Shown here piece after piece: positions 1-6,675 of a stretch of 12,394 bases of DNA (position 1 is its first letter; each line of letters opens with the position of its first letter). The stretch spans positions 1-12,394 of the forward strand of contig CABUMF010000052.1 in assembly GCA_902492655.1 (NCBI GenBank), read 5' to 3'. The notes below the pieces were generated by a model. The model ran no database searches, was not told the origin of the DNA, and was given only the letters and a program-made list of their open reading frames with translations. This stretch comes from an uncultured Eubacteriales bacterium (GTDB taxonomy: Bacteria > Bacillota > Clostridia > HGM11514). The translations under genes and the position numbers were made by a program.

Positions 1-675
1 GCTGTTAAATAAGCCGCCTCCGGAGTTGCCGGGATTTATTGTAGCGTTCGTTTGAAGAAGCGTCATTATCTGCCCGTCAATTTCGATTTCCCGATCAAGG
101 GCACTTATTATTCCGTCGGTTACCGTACCTCCGAGCTGACCGAGAGGATTACCGATTGCAACCGCCGTTTCCCCCACTACAAGAGAATCGGAATTTCCGA
201 ATTTCGCAGCGGAAAGCTTTTCCGCATCAATCTTTATGACCGCAAGGTCTGTGGTTTTGTCCGTTCCGACAAGCGTTGCGTCATAATGAGTTCCGTTTCG
301 GAGCGTAACGGTGATTTTGCTTGCACCCTCAATTACATGATTATTTGTAACAATGTAACCGTCAACCGTCATAATAACACCGCTTCCGGCACCCTCTGTT
401 ATGTACTGCCCCATAAAGCTTCCGGTTTTAACAGACTCGGTTACAATCTCAACCACACTGTCTGCCGCTTTTTCGGCAACGCCTGCAACAGAATATGTGG
501 AATATGCGGAAAGCGACGTGTTTACGGTCGGTATTTCCGCCACGCTCGCTGTCGGATTTTCAACGCTGTCATTGTTTGCATACATAACACCGAATTCAAA
601 TCCGCCTGCTACTGCCAATACAAACGCACATACCGTAAGAAATGTTGCCACAATCCTGTATTTTGATTTTTTCAT
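1..675 (-). CDS. htrA: HtrA/DegP-family membrane-anchored serine protease, N-terminal part (runs off left edge)
   Basis: The minus strand reads open for 225 codons from ATG at 675 to base 1, so the gene is partial and any PDZ domain lies outside the window. Residues about 7-31 are a hydrophobic signal anchor after a basic start (MKKSK), followed by a Ser/Thr-rich linker and then a trypsin-like domain. The catalytic triad is visible: His113 in TNNHVIEG, Asp143 in DLAVIKID and Ser218 in NPGNSGGGLF. The oxyanion-side motif AIGNPLGQLGGTVTDGIIS is also typical. HtrA proteases degrade or refold damaged proteins outside the membrane and are commonly stress-induced. The start is supported by an AGGGAGG ribosome binding site 8 nt upstream. 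The gene has its own promoter region just after the DUF5662 gene. Family assignment is secure; the exact paralogue is not determinable. Confidence 0.95.
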   Translation of the reverse strand, partial: MKKSKYRIVATFLTVCAFVLAVAGGFEFGVMYANNDSVENPTASVAEIPTVNTSLSAYSTYSVAGVAEKAADSVVEIVTESVKTGSFMGQYITEGAGSGVIMTVDGYIVTNNHVIEGASKITVTLRNGTHYDATLVGTDKTTDLAVIKIDAEKLSAAKFGNSDSLVVGETAVAIGNPLGQLGGTVTDGIISALDREIEIDGQIMTLLQTNATINPGNSGGGLFNS

Positions 676-683
676 GTCTAAAA

Positions 684-740
684 CCTCCCTTATTGCTATT
701 ATAGTACCGAAATATGAAGGATTTATGAACAAATTGTTAA
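684..740 (-). promoter_or_regulatory. htrA promoter with three 11-bp-spaced PhoP/OmpR-type direct repeats and RBS
   Basis: On the minus strand a perfect TATAAT (703-698) lies 22 bases upstream of the htrA ATG, with AGGGAGG at 690-684 as ribosome binding site. No good -35 hexamer sits 16-18 bp upstream. Instead there are TTAACA (740-735), TTCATA (729-724) and TTCATA (718-713), each separated by 5 nt, ending 9 bp before the -10. All three fit the TT[ACT]A[CT]A-N5 pattern known for Bacillus PhoP boxes, and direct repeats at 11-bp spacing are typical of OmpR-family regulators in general. The first repeat overlaps the stop codon of the DUF5662 gene. That the site is an activator box replacing the -35 is inference. 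Confidence 0.6.
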
Positions 741-1273
741 TAATCGTTGTTTTCCTTAATCAGCTTTCTTATATACCGAAAAGTTTTATCCTCGCCTTCC
801 TCCGACAGCATAACAAGAAGGCTTTCAAGGAACGCTGCCGTTTCAGGATGAATAAAACGGGTTGTCTTGGCACGGGAATAATATTCAAGCGGATGATTTA
901 TTGTATAATTATCCCCCTGATAGATTTTGCTTGCCGCAACACGGTCGCAAAACATTTCCACCGCAAATTTCAGAGGCATTTTAACCGGCATTACTCTTTT
1001 TTCGATCTTGTTGTAATCGTTCCAATACTCGAAGTGATGACGGTTTCTGCCCTTGTGGTGAAGCCACGCACGGGAATAGCCGTACTCGTCACGCTCGCCT
1101 TCATTGGGGCTTTTTGTACCCGTATAATACTTTGCCCCGGGGATAAACTCCGTGGGGCTGTATTTTGAAAGGTCGTGAAGCAAGCCCCGAATCGGTATTC
1201 CTGCCTTAAAGCAATGGCGGATAACCATATGGCGATGCTTTGTAATCGTTAAAAAATGACCGATAGGATTCAT
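737..1273 (-). CDS. DUF5662 family protein, HD-like putative metal-binding protein
   Basis: This 178-residue protein matches my recollection of the DUF5662 family, which has no established function. The recognisable core is H13/H15, then RGLLHDLSKYSPTEF (H33-D34), then a His-rich AWLHHKGRNRHHFEYW segment (H72, H73, H79, H80), then FCDRVAAS (D110). The spaced His/Asp pattern resembles HD-superfamily metal-dependent phosphohydrolases, but that is inference from the motif. It has no signal peptide or membrane segment, so it is probably cytoplasmic. ATG at 1273 is preceded by GGGAG 6 nt upstream, overlapping the stop region of the zinc-ribbon gene 9 nt before it. It is probably the last gene of the long co-directional block, since the htrA promoter begins at its stop codon. 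Confidence 0.85.
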   Translation of the reverse strand: MNPIGHFLTITKHRHMVIRHCFKAGIPIRGLLHDLSKYSPTEFIPGAKYYTGTKSPNEGERDEYGYSRAWLHHKGRNRHHFEYWNDYNKIEKRVMPVKMPLKFAVEMFCDRVAASKIYQGDNYTINHPLEYYSRAKTTRFIHPETAAFLESLLVMLSEEGEDKTFRYIRKLIKENNDY

Positions 1274-1282
1274 GTAAGCTCC

Positions 1283-1603
1283 CTACTTTATTCTGATTTT
1301 CTTTTTGCACACGGGGCAAATAACCATATCCTTCTTTGCGGAAAGCAAACCGATATATTCTCTGTCCCTTGCATTTCCCATTGCGCCCGCTCCGCAACCG
1401 GGGCAGCGGCAATCGTTTCTGAGGATTTTCATTCCCCGAAACATCACAATGCCTGCCGCTATCAAAATGCCGGTAAATATAAACTTAAGGCTATCCTTGG
1501 CAAAAATCAGTCCGATTACGGATACTGCAAGCATTATCCAGGAAAATGCCGAGCAAAACGATGCAAGCCGAATTTTCTTTCTTTCCACAAACAGCTCTTT
1601 CAT
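1283..1603 (-). CDS. Small membrane protein with C-terminal zinc ribbon
   Basis: I do not recognise a named family. The 106 residues start with a short basic N-terminus, then two hydrophobic segments at about 13-35 and 39-57, then a hydrophilic tail with CxxC pairs at Cys67/Cys70 (CPGC) and Cys96/Cys99 (CPVC), the layout of a zinc ribbon. C65 is a further cysteine close by. The C-terminus is basic (KKKIRIK). The ATG at 1603 overlaps the TGA of the EamA transporter gene by 4 bp (ATGA), suggesting translational coupling, and a purine-rich AGGGGG lies about 8-9 nt upstream inside that gene. Function is unknown; zinc-ribbon plus two-helix proteins of this size are common orphan membrane proteins in Clostridia. 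Confidence 0.75.
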   Translation of the reverse strand: MKELFVERKKIRLASFCSAFSWIMLAVSVIGLIFAKDSLKFIFTGILIAAGIVMFRGMKILRNDCRCPGCGAGAMGNARDREYIGLLSAKKDMVICPVCKKKIRIK

Positions 1604-2457
1604 GCCTTCGCCCCCTGAAATTTATCCTTAAAAATACACCAAAATGTAACTGCGGAAATAACGATAACCCCTCCAAATAGCGACATTGCGCCCGGAATTT
1701 CATGATAAAAAATCGCAACCCAAACAGGGTTTAAAAGGGGTTCTGCCACAGATATGAGCGAGCAAGCAAGCGCAGGGCAATATTTTGAAGCCTCCGCAAG
1801 CAATATGTAGGGTATTCCGAGCTGAAAAACTCCCAAAACCGCAATCCATGCAACACTTTGAGCGTTTACCGTATTTTCTGTAAAAAACAAAAACGGCAAT
1901 CCGATAACTGCTGTCAATATCTGACCGAAAAGTATTCCGCTTATTTTCTCGTCACCTTGCGATTCGCCCACAACAAAAAAGAAAAATGCGAGAAACAGAC
2001 CTGCAAAAACCGCAACCGTATCACCTGTTATCTTGCCGCTTCCGAGGCTGTCAATAAAGAACAGAGAAATTCCGCCGAGGGTTACAAAAACCGTAGCCAT
2101 ATCGAAAAATCTCGGCTTTTTGCGCAAAATGATGCCTTCGATAATCATAACAAACACGGGTGCGGTAAACTGCAAAACAATCGCATTTGCCGCTGTGGTA
2201 AGCTTATTTGCCGAAACAAAGGCGATAAATGTTGCGCAAAGAAAAACCGCTCCCAAAAGCGTTTTTTTGTTCACGATAACTCTTTTTGAAGTAAGCCTCA
2301 TGAATACAGCAACCGTAGCGGCGGCAAAGAGGCTTCTTAGCCCGGCAATTGCAAAGGGATTCATGTCAACAAGCTTAATTATTATACCCGCAATGCTCCA
2401 AAGACAAGCGCAAAGAAGCATTTTCAGCATTGCACCCATTTCTTTAGTCATAATCAC
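1600..2457 (-). CDS. EamA/DMT-family transporter
   Basis: About 285 residues that are almost wholly hydrophobic, with roughly ten predicted membrane helices arranged as two EamA repeats. The first repeat carries the typical LWSIAGIIIK...NPFAIAGLRSLFAA opening. The second ends with VAEPLLNPVWVAIFYHEIPG, the usual EamA signature of Glu-Pro plus a helix ending in E-x-P. Family members export metabolites such as amino acids, nucleosides or sugars; the substrate cannot be read from sequence. The start is either GTG at 2457, overlapping the TGA of the DHHW gene by 4 bp, or ATG at 2451 six bases later; a weak GGCGGA upstream does not settle it. Overlap with both neighbours implies the same transcript as the surface-acylation genes. 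Confidence 0.9.
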   Translation of the reverse strand: MIMTKEMGAMLKMLLCACLWSIAGIIIKLVDMNPFAIAGLRSLFAAATVAVFMRLTSKRVIVNKKTLLGAVFLCATFIAFVSANKLTTAANAIVLQFTAPVFVMIIEGIILRKKPRFFDMATVFVTLGGISLFFIDSLGSGKITGDTVAVFAGLFLAFFFFVVGESQGDEKISGILFGQILTAVIGLPFLFFTENTVNAQSVAWIAVLGVFQLGIPYILLAEASKYCPALACSLISVAEPLLNPVWVAIFYHEIPGAMSLFGGVIVISAVTFWCIFKDKFQGAKA

Positions 2458-3632
2458 TTATCCGCCATTTCATTAAGTTTTGAAATAAAAGCATCATCCG
2501 AAATTGTTTCGGTGTTGTTCACAAAAAGCACATCGGTTATGCCTTCTTCCTTTGCAAGTTCGCCGACATCATCCTCGATGTACCTCGGGTCAACCATAAT
2601 AATACGGTCGTAATACTCTGTAAGATAAGGCACGAGAGCATTTGCATAGGAATCCTTAATCACCATGAGTCTGCGTCCGGATTTATTAACCGTTTCAACC
2701 CTTATATATCCCGTATCTCCGCCGAAAATACGGGTATATCCAAGCTTGTCATGGAAATACATACTGCCCATCTGCTCTGCATCCTTTGCGTGAGAAAGGC
2801 TTCCGTGACACCAATTCGGAGCCTTGATATTATAAAGATACAAAACATCCGAAATCTCAAGGATTGACGGATCGTTTATATAATTAATAAAGCTTCCGTG
2901 GAAAATCGAGGAAGGATAAATGTCGCACTTAACAGGCTCTATATCGTTTTCTTCGGCATATTTTTCATATCCGTAATACGCTCCGAGAACGGTCCAATGA
3001 TGGTCGCTCTTAAAATAAATATATTCGCTTTTGTGCTTTCGGAGATTTTCCGAAACATCTATAAATTTAAGGTTTTCGTTAAGCTCGCTTCTCGCAAGAT
3101 TAATCATTTCGCTTTGGGGCTTAACACCGAATTTTTTGGCAGAGCCGTCAAAAAACTCCCAAACCGTAGGCACAAGCATAACGGAAATATTAACATCCTC
3201 CGAAAACTTCTCGGAAATCGAATTAACCGAGGAAGCATATTTTTTAATCTTATCCTCATCGCTTTCAAACACGAAAAACAGCCTGTCGCCCGACCTCACA
3301 ACCGGATTTGAAACAAGGTCGAACTTAACAACGGAGGTGCTGACGCCGTTTTCCTTCTGCGCCGCTTTTTTTACGGGATTGTCGGAAATCACGGTATCTA
3401 TTGCCCCGTTCATATCTATAAGCGCATCACGGTTATAAAAATGGTCGGAAACAAAAGCCTCGATGCCGGCAAAATAGCTGCCGTCGGTCAAAGCTTTAAA
3501 GCTGAACTCGGGAAACGGTGCCAACTCTCGTTTTTCCCTTTCGGAATAGGTTGCGCTGCCCATTTTCAGCATATTCAAAACCGCAAAGCACAAAAGCAGT
3601 GCGGCAATCGCAATCGTGTTTATTTTTTTCAT
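2454..3632 (-). CDS. DHHW family protein (AlgX/AlgJ-like, extracytoplasmic O-acylation partner)
   Basis: The 392-residue protein has a basic N-terminus and hydrophobic helix at about 5-24 (signal anchor), placing the rest outside the membrane. The typical motifs of DHHW proteins are present in order: SEREKRELAPFPEF at about 30-43, VSDHFYNRDALI at about 61-72, FKSDHHWT (Asp210, His211, His212) and LMVIKDSYANALVPYL with Ser328. By analogy with AlgJ/AlgX SGNH-like acetyltransferases, the Asp-His of SDHHW and the Ser of KDSY would form the catalytic triad; that is inference from family knowledge. The gene begins 14 nt after the MBOAT stop, with GGAGAG before ATG 3632. Such proteins take the acyl group passed across the membrane by the MBOAT partner and put it on an exported polymer. 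The polymer here is unknown. Confidence 0.9.
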   Translation of the reverse strand: MKKINTIAIAALLLCFAVLNMLKMGSATYSEREKRELAPFPEFSFKALTDGSYFAGIEAFVSDHFYNRDALIDMNGAIDTVISDNPVKKAAQKENGVSTSVVKFDLVSNPVVRSGDRLFFVFESDEDKIKKYASSVNSISEKFSEDVNISVMLVPTVWEFFDGSAKKFGVKPQSEMINLARSELNENLKFIDVSENLRKHKSEYIYFKSDHHWTVLGAYYGYEKYAEENDIEPVKCDIYPSSIFHGSFINYINDPSILEISDVLYLYNIKAPNWCHGSLSHAKDAEQMGSMYFHDKLGYTRIFGGDTGYIRVETVNKSGRRLMVIKDSYANALVPYLTEYYDRIIMVDPRYIEDDVGELAKEEGITDVLFVNNTETISDDAFISKLNEMADK

Positions 3633-3646
3633 AATTGCTCTCCGAA

Positions 3647-5038
3647 CTAAAACCTGAAATATAAAAACGGATTGAATGTGCTTCCTTCCAGCATAACTGT
3701 TGAAACAAAAATAACGGTTATGTTAAAGGCGATCTCCAAAGCACCCGATATATATACATTCTTCTTGCGAAGCTTTCCGAACAGCTTTTCAAAAATCGGA
3801 AGGCAGAAGAAAACCCCGATAACTATTATATAAATATTCTTAAGGAACAAATCGTTCACAAAAAAGTTTGTAAAGCTGATATTTCCAAATCCGAGCATCG
3901 CCGAAAGCGCAGAACCGAGAGAGCCGATGTCCGTAAAGTAGAACACCGTCCACCCAAGAACCGTCACAAAAAACATATAAACATATGAAAGCGAGGAAAG
4001 ATATTTCGGCAATTTCCCGAGAGGCTTTTTCAGCACCTTCTCAATGCTTATCAACACGCCGTACATAAGCCCCCACAGAATAAAGTTCCACGAAGCACCG
4101 TGCCACAGCCCTGTAAGGAACCACACGACAAAAATATTAAGCCACCTGTGGCGGCGGTTACCGCCGAGAGGAATGTAAACATAATCTCTGAAAAAGCTTC
4201 CCAAAGACATATGCCACCTTCTCCAGAACTCTGTAGCCGACTTTGAAATATAAGGATAGTTAAAATTCTCTTTATAGTTAAATCCGAATATTCTTCCGAG
4301 ACCTATCGCCATATCCGAATATCCCGAAAAATCGAAGTATATCTGAAGCGCAAACAAAAACATTCCGAGCCAAGTTCCGAACACGGTTGTTTCGGAAATC
4401 TTTGAATCGAAAATTTTGCTTATAACATCACCGCACTGATTTGCAATAAGCACTTTTTTTCCAAGACCTATGCAAAAACGAGTAATACCGGAGCTTATGC
4501 CCTCAAAGGTTGAGCTTCTGTCTGAAATCTCCCGTTCAACATCCTCGTACCTGACAATCGGTCCTGCGATGAGCTGAGGAAATAAAACAATATACAATAA
4601 AAGCTTATAAAAGCTCTTTTGAGGCGGAACCTCTCCCTTGTAAACATCCACCACATAAGAAATCGCCTGAAATGTATAAAAGCTGATTCCTATCGGCAGG
4701 GCGATGTTAAACTCCACCGAGTCAAGCCCGACAGAGCTTAAAAGGAACCCCGTGTATTTAAAAAACACAAGCGCTCCCAAATTAAGTGCGACTGTCACGG
4801 TAAGAATAATCCGCCGCCGAAGTCTATCTTCAAATCTGCCCAAAAGCAGTCCGGCAGTGTAGTTTACCGCCGCCGACGCTATCATCAAAAACACATATGT
4901 CGGCTCGCCCCACGCATAAAACGCAAGAGAAAAAATGACAAGCACAATGTTTTTATATGTGAGATTAGGTATAATAAAATACGCAATCAGGCACAGAGGC
5001 AGAAAAATATACAAAAATGTCAGGCTGGAAAAGACCAT
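3647..5038 (-). CDS. MBOAT family O-acyltransferase (AlgI/DltB/PatA-like)
   Basis: A 463-residue polytopic membrane protein starting MVFSSLTFLYIFLPL, the usual opening of AlgI-type MBOAT proteins. Conserved segments include LPIGISFYTFQAISYVVDVY (115-134), FPQLIAGPIVRY, YFDFSGYSDMAIGLGRIFGF (234-253), the cytosolic loop FWRRWHMSLGSFFRDYVYIPLGGNR (271-295) and LTGLWHGASWNFILWG, whose His313 is the expected catalytic histidine. Length is normal for the family. MBOAT proteins transfer an acyl group, usually acetyl, across the membrane to an acceptor or partner; the DHHW protein encoded next is the expected partner. ATG 5038 has GAGG 8 nt upstream, and the gene follows the fused hydrolase gene by 15 nt. 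Assignment to surface-polymer O-acylation is strong; the polymer is not identifiable. Confidence 0.96.
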   Translation of the reverse strand: MVFSSLTFLYIFLPLCLIAYFIIPNLTYKNIVLVIFSLAFYAWGEPTYVFLMIASAAVNYTAGLLLGRFEDRLRRRIILTVTVALNLGALVFFKYTGFLLSSVGLDSVEFNIALPIGISFYTFQAISYVVDVYKGEVPPQKSFYKLLLYIVLFPQLIAGPIVRYEDVEREISDRSSTFEGISSGITRFCIGLGKKVLIANQCGDVISKIFDSKISETTVFGTWLGMFLFALQIYFDFSGYSDMAIGLGRIFGFNYKENFNYPYISKSATEFWRRWHMSLGSFFRDYVYIPLGGNRRHRWLNIFVVWFLTGLWHGASWNFILWGLMYGVLISIEKVLKKPLGKLPKYLSSLSYVYMFFVTVLGWTVFYFTDIGSLGSALSAMLGFGNISFTNFFVNDLFLKNIYIIVIGVFFCLPIFEKLFGKLRKKNVYISGALEIAFNITVIFVSTVMLEGSTFNPFLYFRF

Positions 5039-5053
5039 CTATAAAACCTCAAA

Positions 5054-6670
5054 TCACAGATATTTCTCAACAAATTCCACAATAGGCTGCGGATTTTCCA
5101 AGCTGTGGGGATGATGACCGCAACCCGGCTTTATTATCACCTCGGCATTTCCGCCCGCATCGCAAAACCGCTTTACAAATTTTTCTCCGTTCTCGCTGTA
5201 AGGAACAACCGTATCCGAATCGCCTGCAATGACGAGAATCGGAACTCCCTCCTCGGCAAGCTTTTCGGCATTATCAAGCGGATTGCCTTTAAACTCAAGC
5301 ATTTCCTTTTCGGAAAATCCGTATGCATCCAACGCCTCGTTCCATTCTTTTTCATACCTCTTTGAAGGCCATGATTTAAGATCCAAAACAGGAGCATCAA
5401 GATAAAGCGCCGAAACATTATAATAATACTTAAGCGCATAGTTCACCGCATAAAGACCGCCTCGGCTAAAGCCGAACAGTACGGGTTTTTCGTTAAGCTT
5501 AAACTTGAACACCAAAAACTGCCTGAATTTTTCCATCTTTTTAACCGCATAAGGACAGCCGTACATATCCGAAAGCCTGCAATATCCGATATAATAGCCC
5601 TGCTCCAGAAGAGCACGATCGGCGTAATCGAACGCCCCGAAAAACTCGGTTCTCCAAATCCATTCGCCGTTTCCTTTGGGCATTTTAGGCTCGATAAGAA
5701 TACATTCTCTGCCGTTTATGTTAAAATCGTATCTCTTATGACCGTGATAATTCGACACCTCAACAGGCTTCGGTGCAGCCTGAATAAGCTCTGCGATGGT
5801 TTCCTTTGTTGAGGTATAAGCATCCATAGCCTCCGAAATCGGCAAAGCCTTATCCTTATTTATGTTATCATGCCCGATATGCTCTCTCCACGAATCGGAA
5901 AGCAGCTTGTTGTTTTTCCAAAGATACAGAAAAACCTCGTTTGTGGACGGATTTTCAACATATTTGGGCACTCTTGTAACGCTTATGTTAAGCAAAGACT
6001 TGAGAATTTTGCAAGCTATAAGCCAATGAATTACATTATTGGGATGAATACCGTCACCGGAGGAGTATTGAGGGTTAACCATATATCTTCCCTGAACATA
6101 CTCACATACCGCCCCGAAAATATCAATAACCTTATAAACCTTGTCGGAAAGCGTCAACAGCCACTCCGAATATTTTTTGAGGGTATCGTTATAGTTCCTG
6201 TAAGGCATAAAATAGCTGCATGAATCCTCGGATTCACCCGACATTTCGCCCATAAAGCTGCGATTGTCAAACGGTGTGGGAGTCATAATAATCATTCTTG
6301 CACCCGAGGCATTTATCTTTTCAATCGCCGTCAAAACACCGTTTTTGAATGCTTCAAATCTCGCTTCGTCGAATTTTGCATACATTCCGTCATTAAGCCC
6401 ATACATAAAGAAAACATAATCAGGCTTAAGCTCTTGCAAAACTCTGTCAAGCCGGTTCAGAACACAAGGTCTTTTAAATGGGTGCTTTTCCTCCGAAAGA
6501 CCGCTGACCGTTTCCGCATTGACACCAAGATTAATAAACTCGGCATTACATTCGGTAAGGAAATTCCTCACGATATACGACTCTGTAAAATTACAGTAGC
6601 TTCCATCGTAGGTTATACAGTCGCCGAGAAAAACAATTCTTTTATCATTTAATTCTCTTATTCTGAGCAT
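5054..6670 (-). CDS. Fusion of SGNH/GDSL-like domain (Cys at nucleophile position) with alpha/beta hydrolase
   Basis: With ATG at 6670 the protein has 538 residues; numbering here uses that start. Residues about 10-230 form an SGNH/GDSL-like domain: block I reads FLGDCIT (Cys18 where Ser is expected, codon TGT), block II NLGVN (Gly49), block III YGLNDG (Asn93), block V DGIHPN (Asp206, His209). After a linker, residues about 320-538 form an alpha/beta hydrolase with nucleophile elbow GFSRGG (Ser402), acid in AGDSDTVVP (Asp486) and GCGHHPHS (His519), an intact triad. There is no signal peptide, so it should be cytoplasmic. It is probably an esterase or deacylase for a carbohydrate or other small acylated compound; substrate unknown. 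It sits between an amidohydrolase (adjacent) and the MBOAT gene (15 nt away), hinting at acyl-group turnover. An in-frame GTG at 6679 is less likely as start. Confidence 0.88.
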   Translation of the reverse strand: MLRIRELNDKRIVFLGDCITYDGSYCNFTESYIVRNFLTECNAEFINLGVNAETVSGLSEEKHPFKRPCVLNRLDRVLQELKPDYVFFMYGLNDGMYAKFDEARFEAFKNGVLTAIEKINASGARMIIMTPTPFDNRSFMGEMSGESEDSCSYFMPYRNYNDTLKKYSEWLLTLSDKVYKVIDIFGAVCEYVQGRYMVNPQYSSGDGIHPNNVIHWLIACKILKSLLNISVTRVPKYVENPSTNEVFLYLWKNNKLLSDSWREHIGHDNINKDKALPISEAMDAYTSTKETIAELIQAAPKPVEVSNYHGHKRYDFNINGRECILIEPKMPKGNGEWIWRTEFFGAFDYADRALLEQGYYIGYCRLSDMYGCPYAVKKMEKFRQFLVFKFKLNEKPVLFGFSRGGLYAVNYALKYYYNVSALYLDAPVLDLKSWPSKRYEKEWNEALDAYGFSEKEMLEFKGNPLDNAEKLAEEGVPILVIAGDSDTVVPYSENGEKFVKRFCDAGGNAEVIIKPGCGHHPHSLENPQPIVEFVEKYL

Positions 6671-6675
6671 TATTC

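Noticed and set aside
52..666. Plus-strand open frame of 204 codons rich in Cys, Arg and Asn
   Set aside because: It is antisense to the HtrA catalytic domain, whose His, Asp and Ser motifs fix the coding strand. The odd composition is typical of an antisense frame.
735..740. WalR (YycF)-type box TGTTAA on the plus strand upstream of htrA
   Set aside because: Only one hexamer fits the TGTWAH pattern; the other two repeats read TATGAA in that orientation. The minus-strand PhoP-type reading fits all three.
401..1168. Long plus-strand open frame of 255 codons
   Set aside because: It overlaps htrA and the DUF5662 gene on the opposite strand, spans the htrA promoter, has no family resemblance and no ribosome binding site; it is a shadow of the minus-strand genes.
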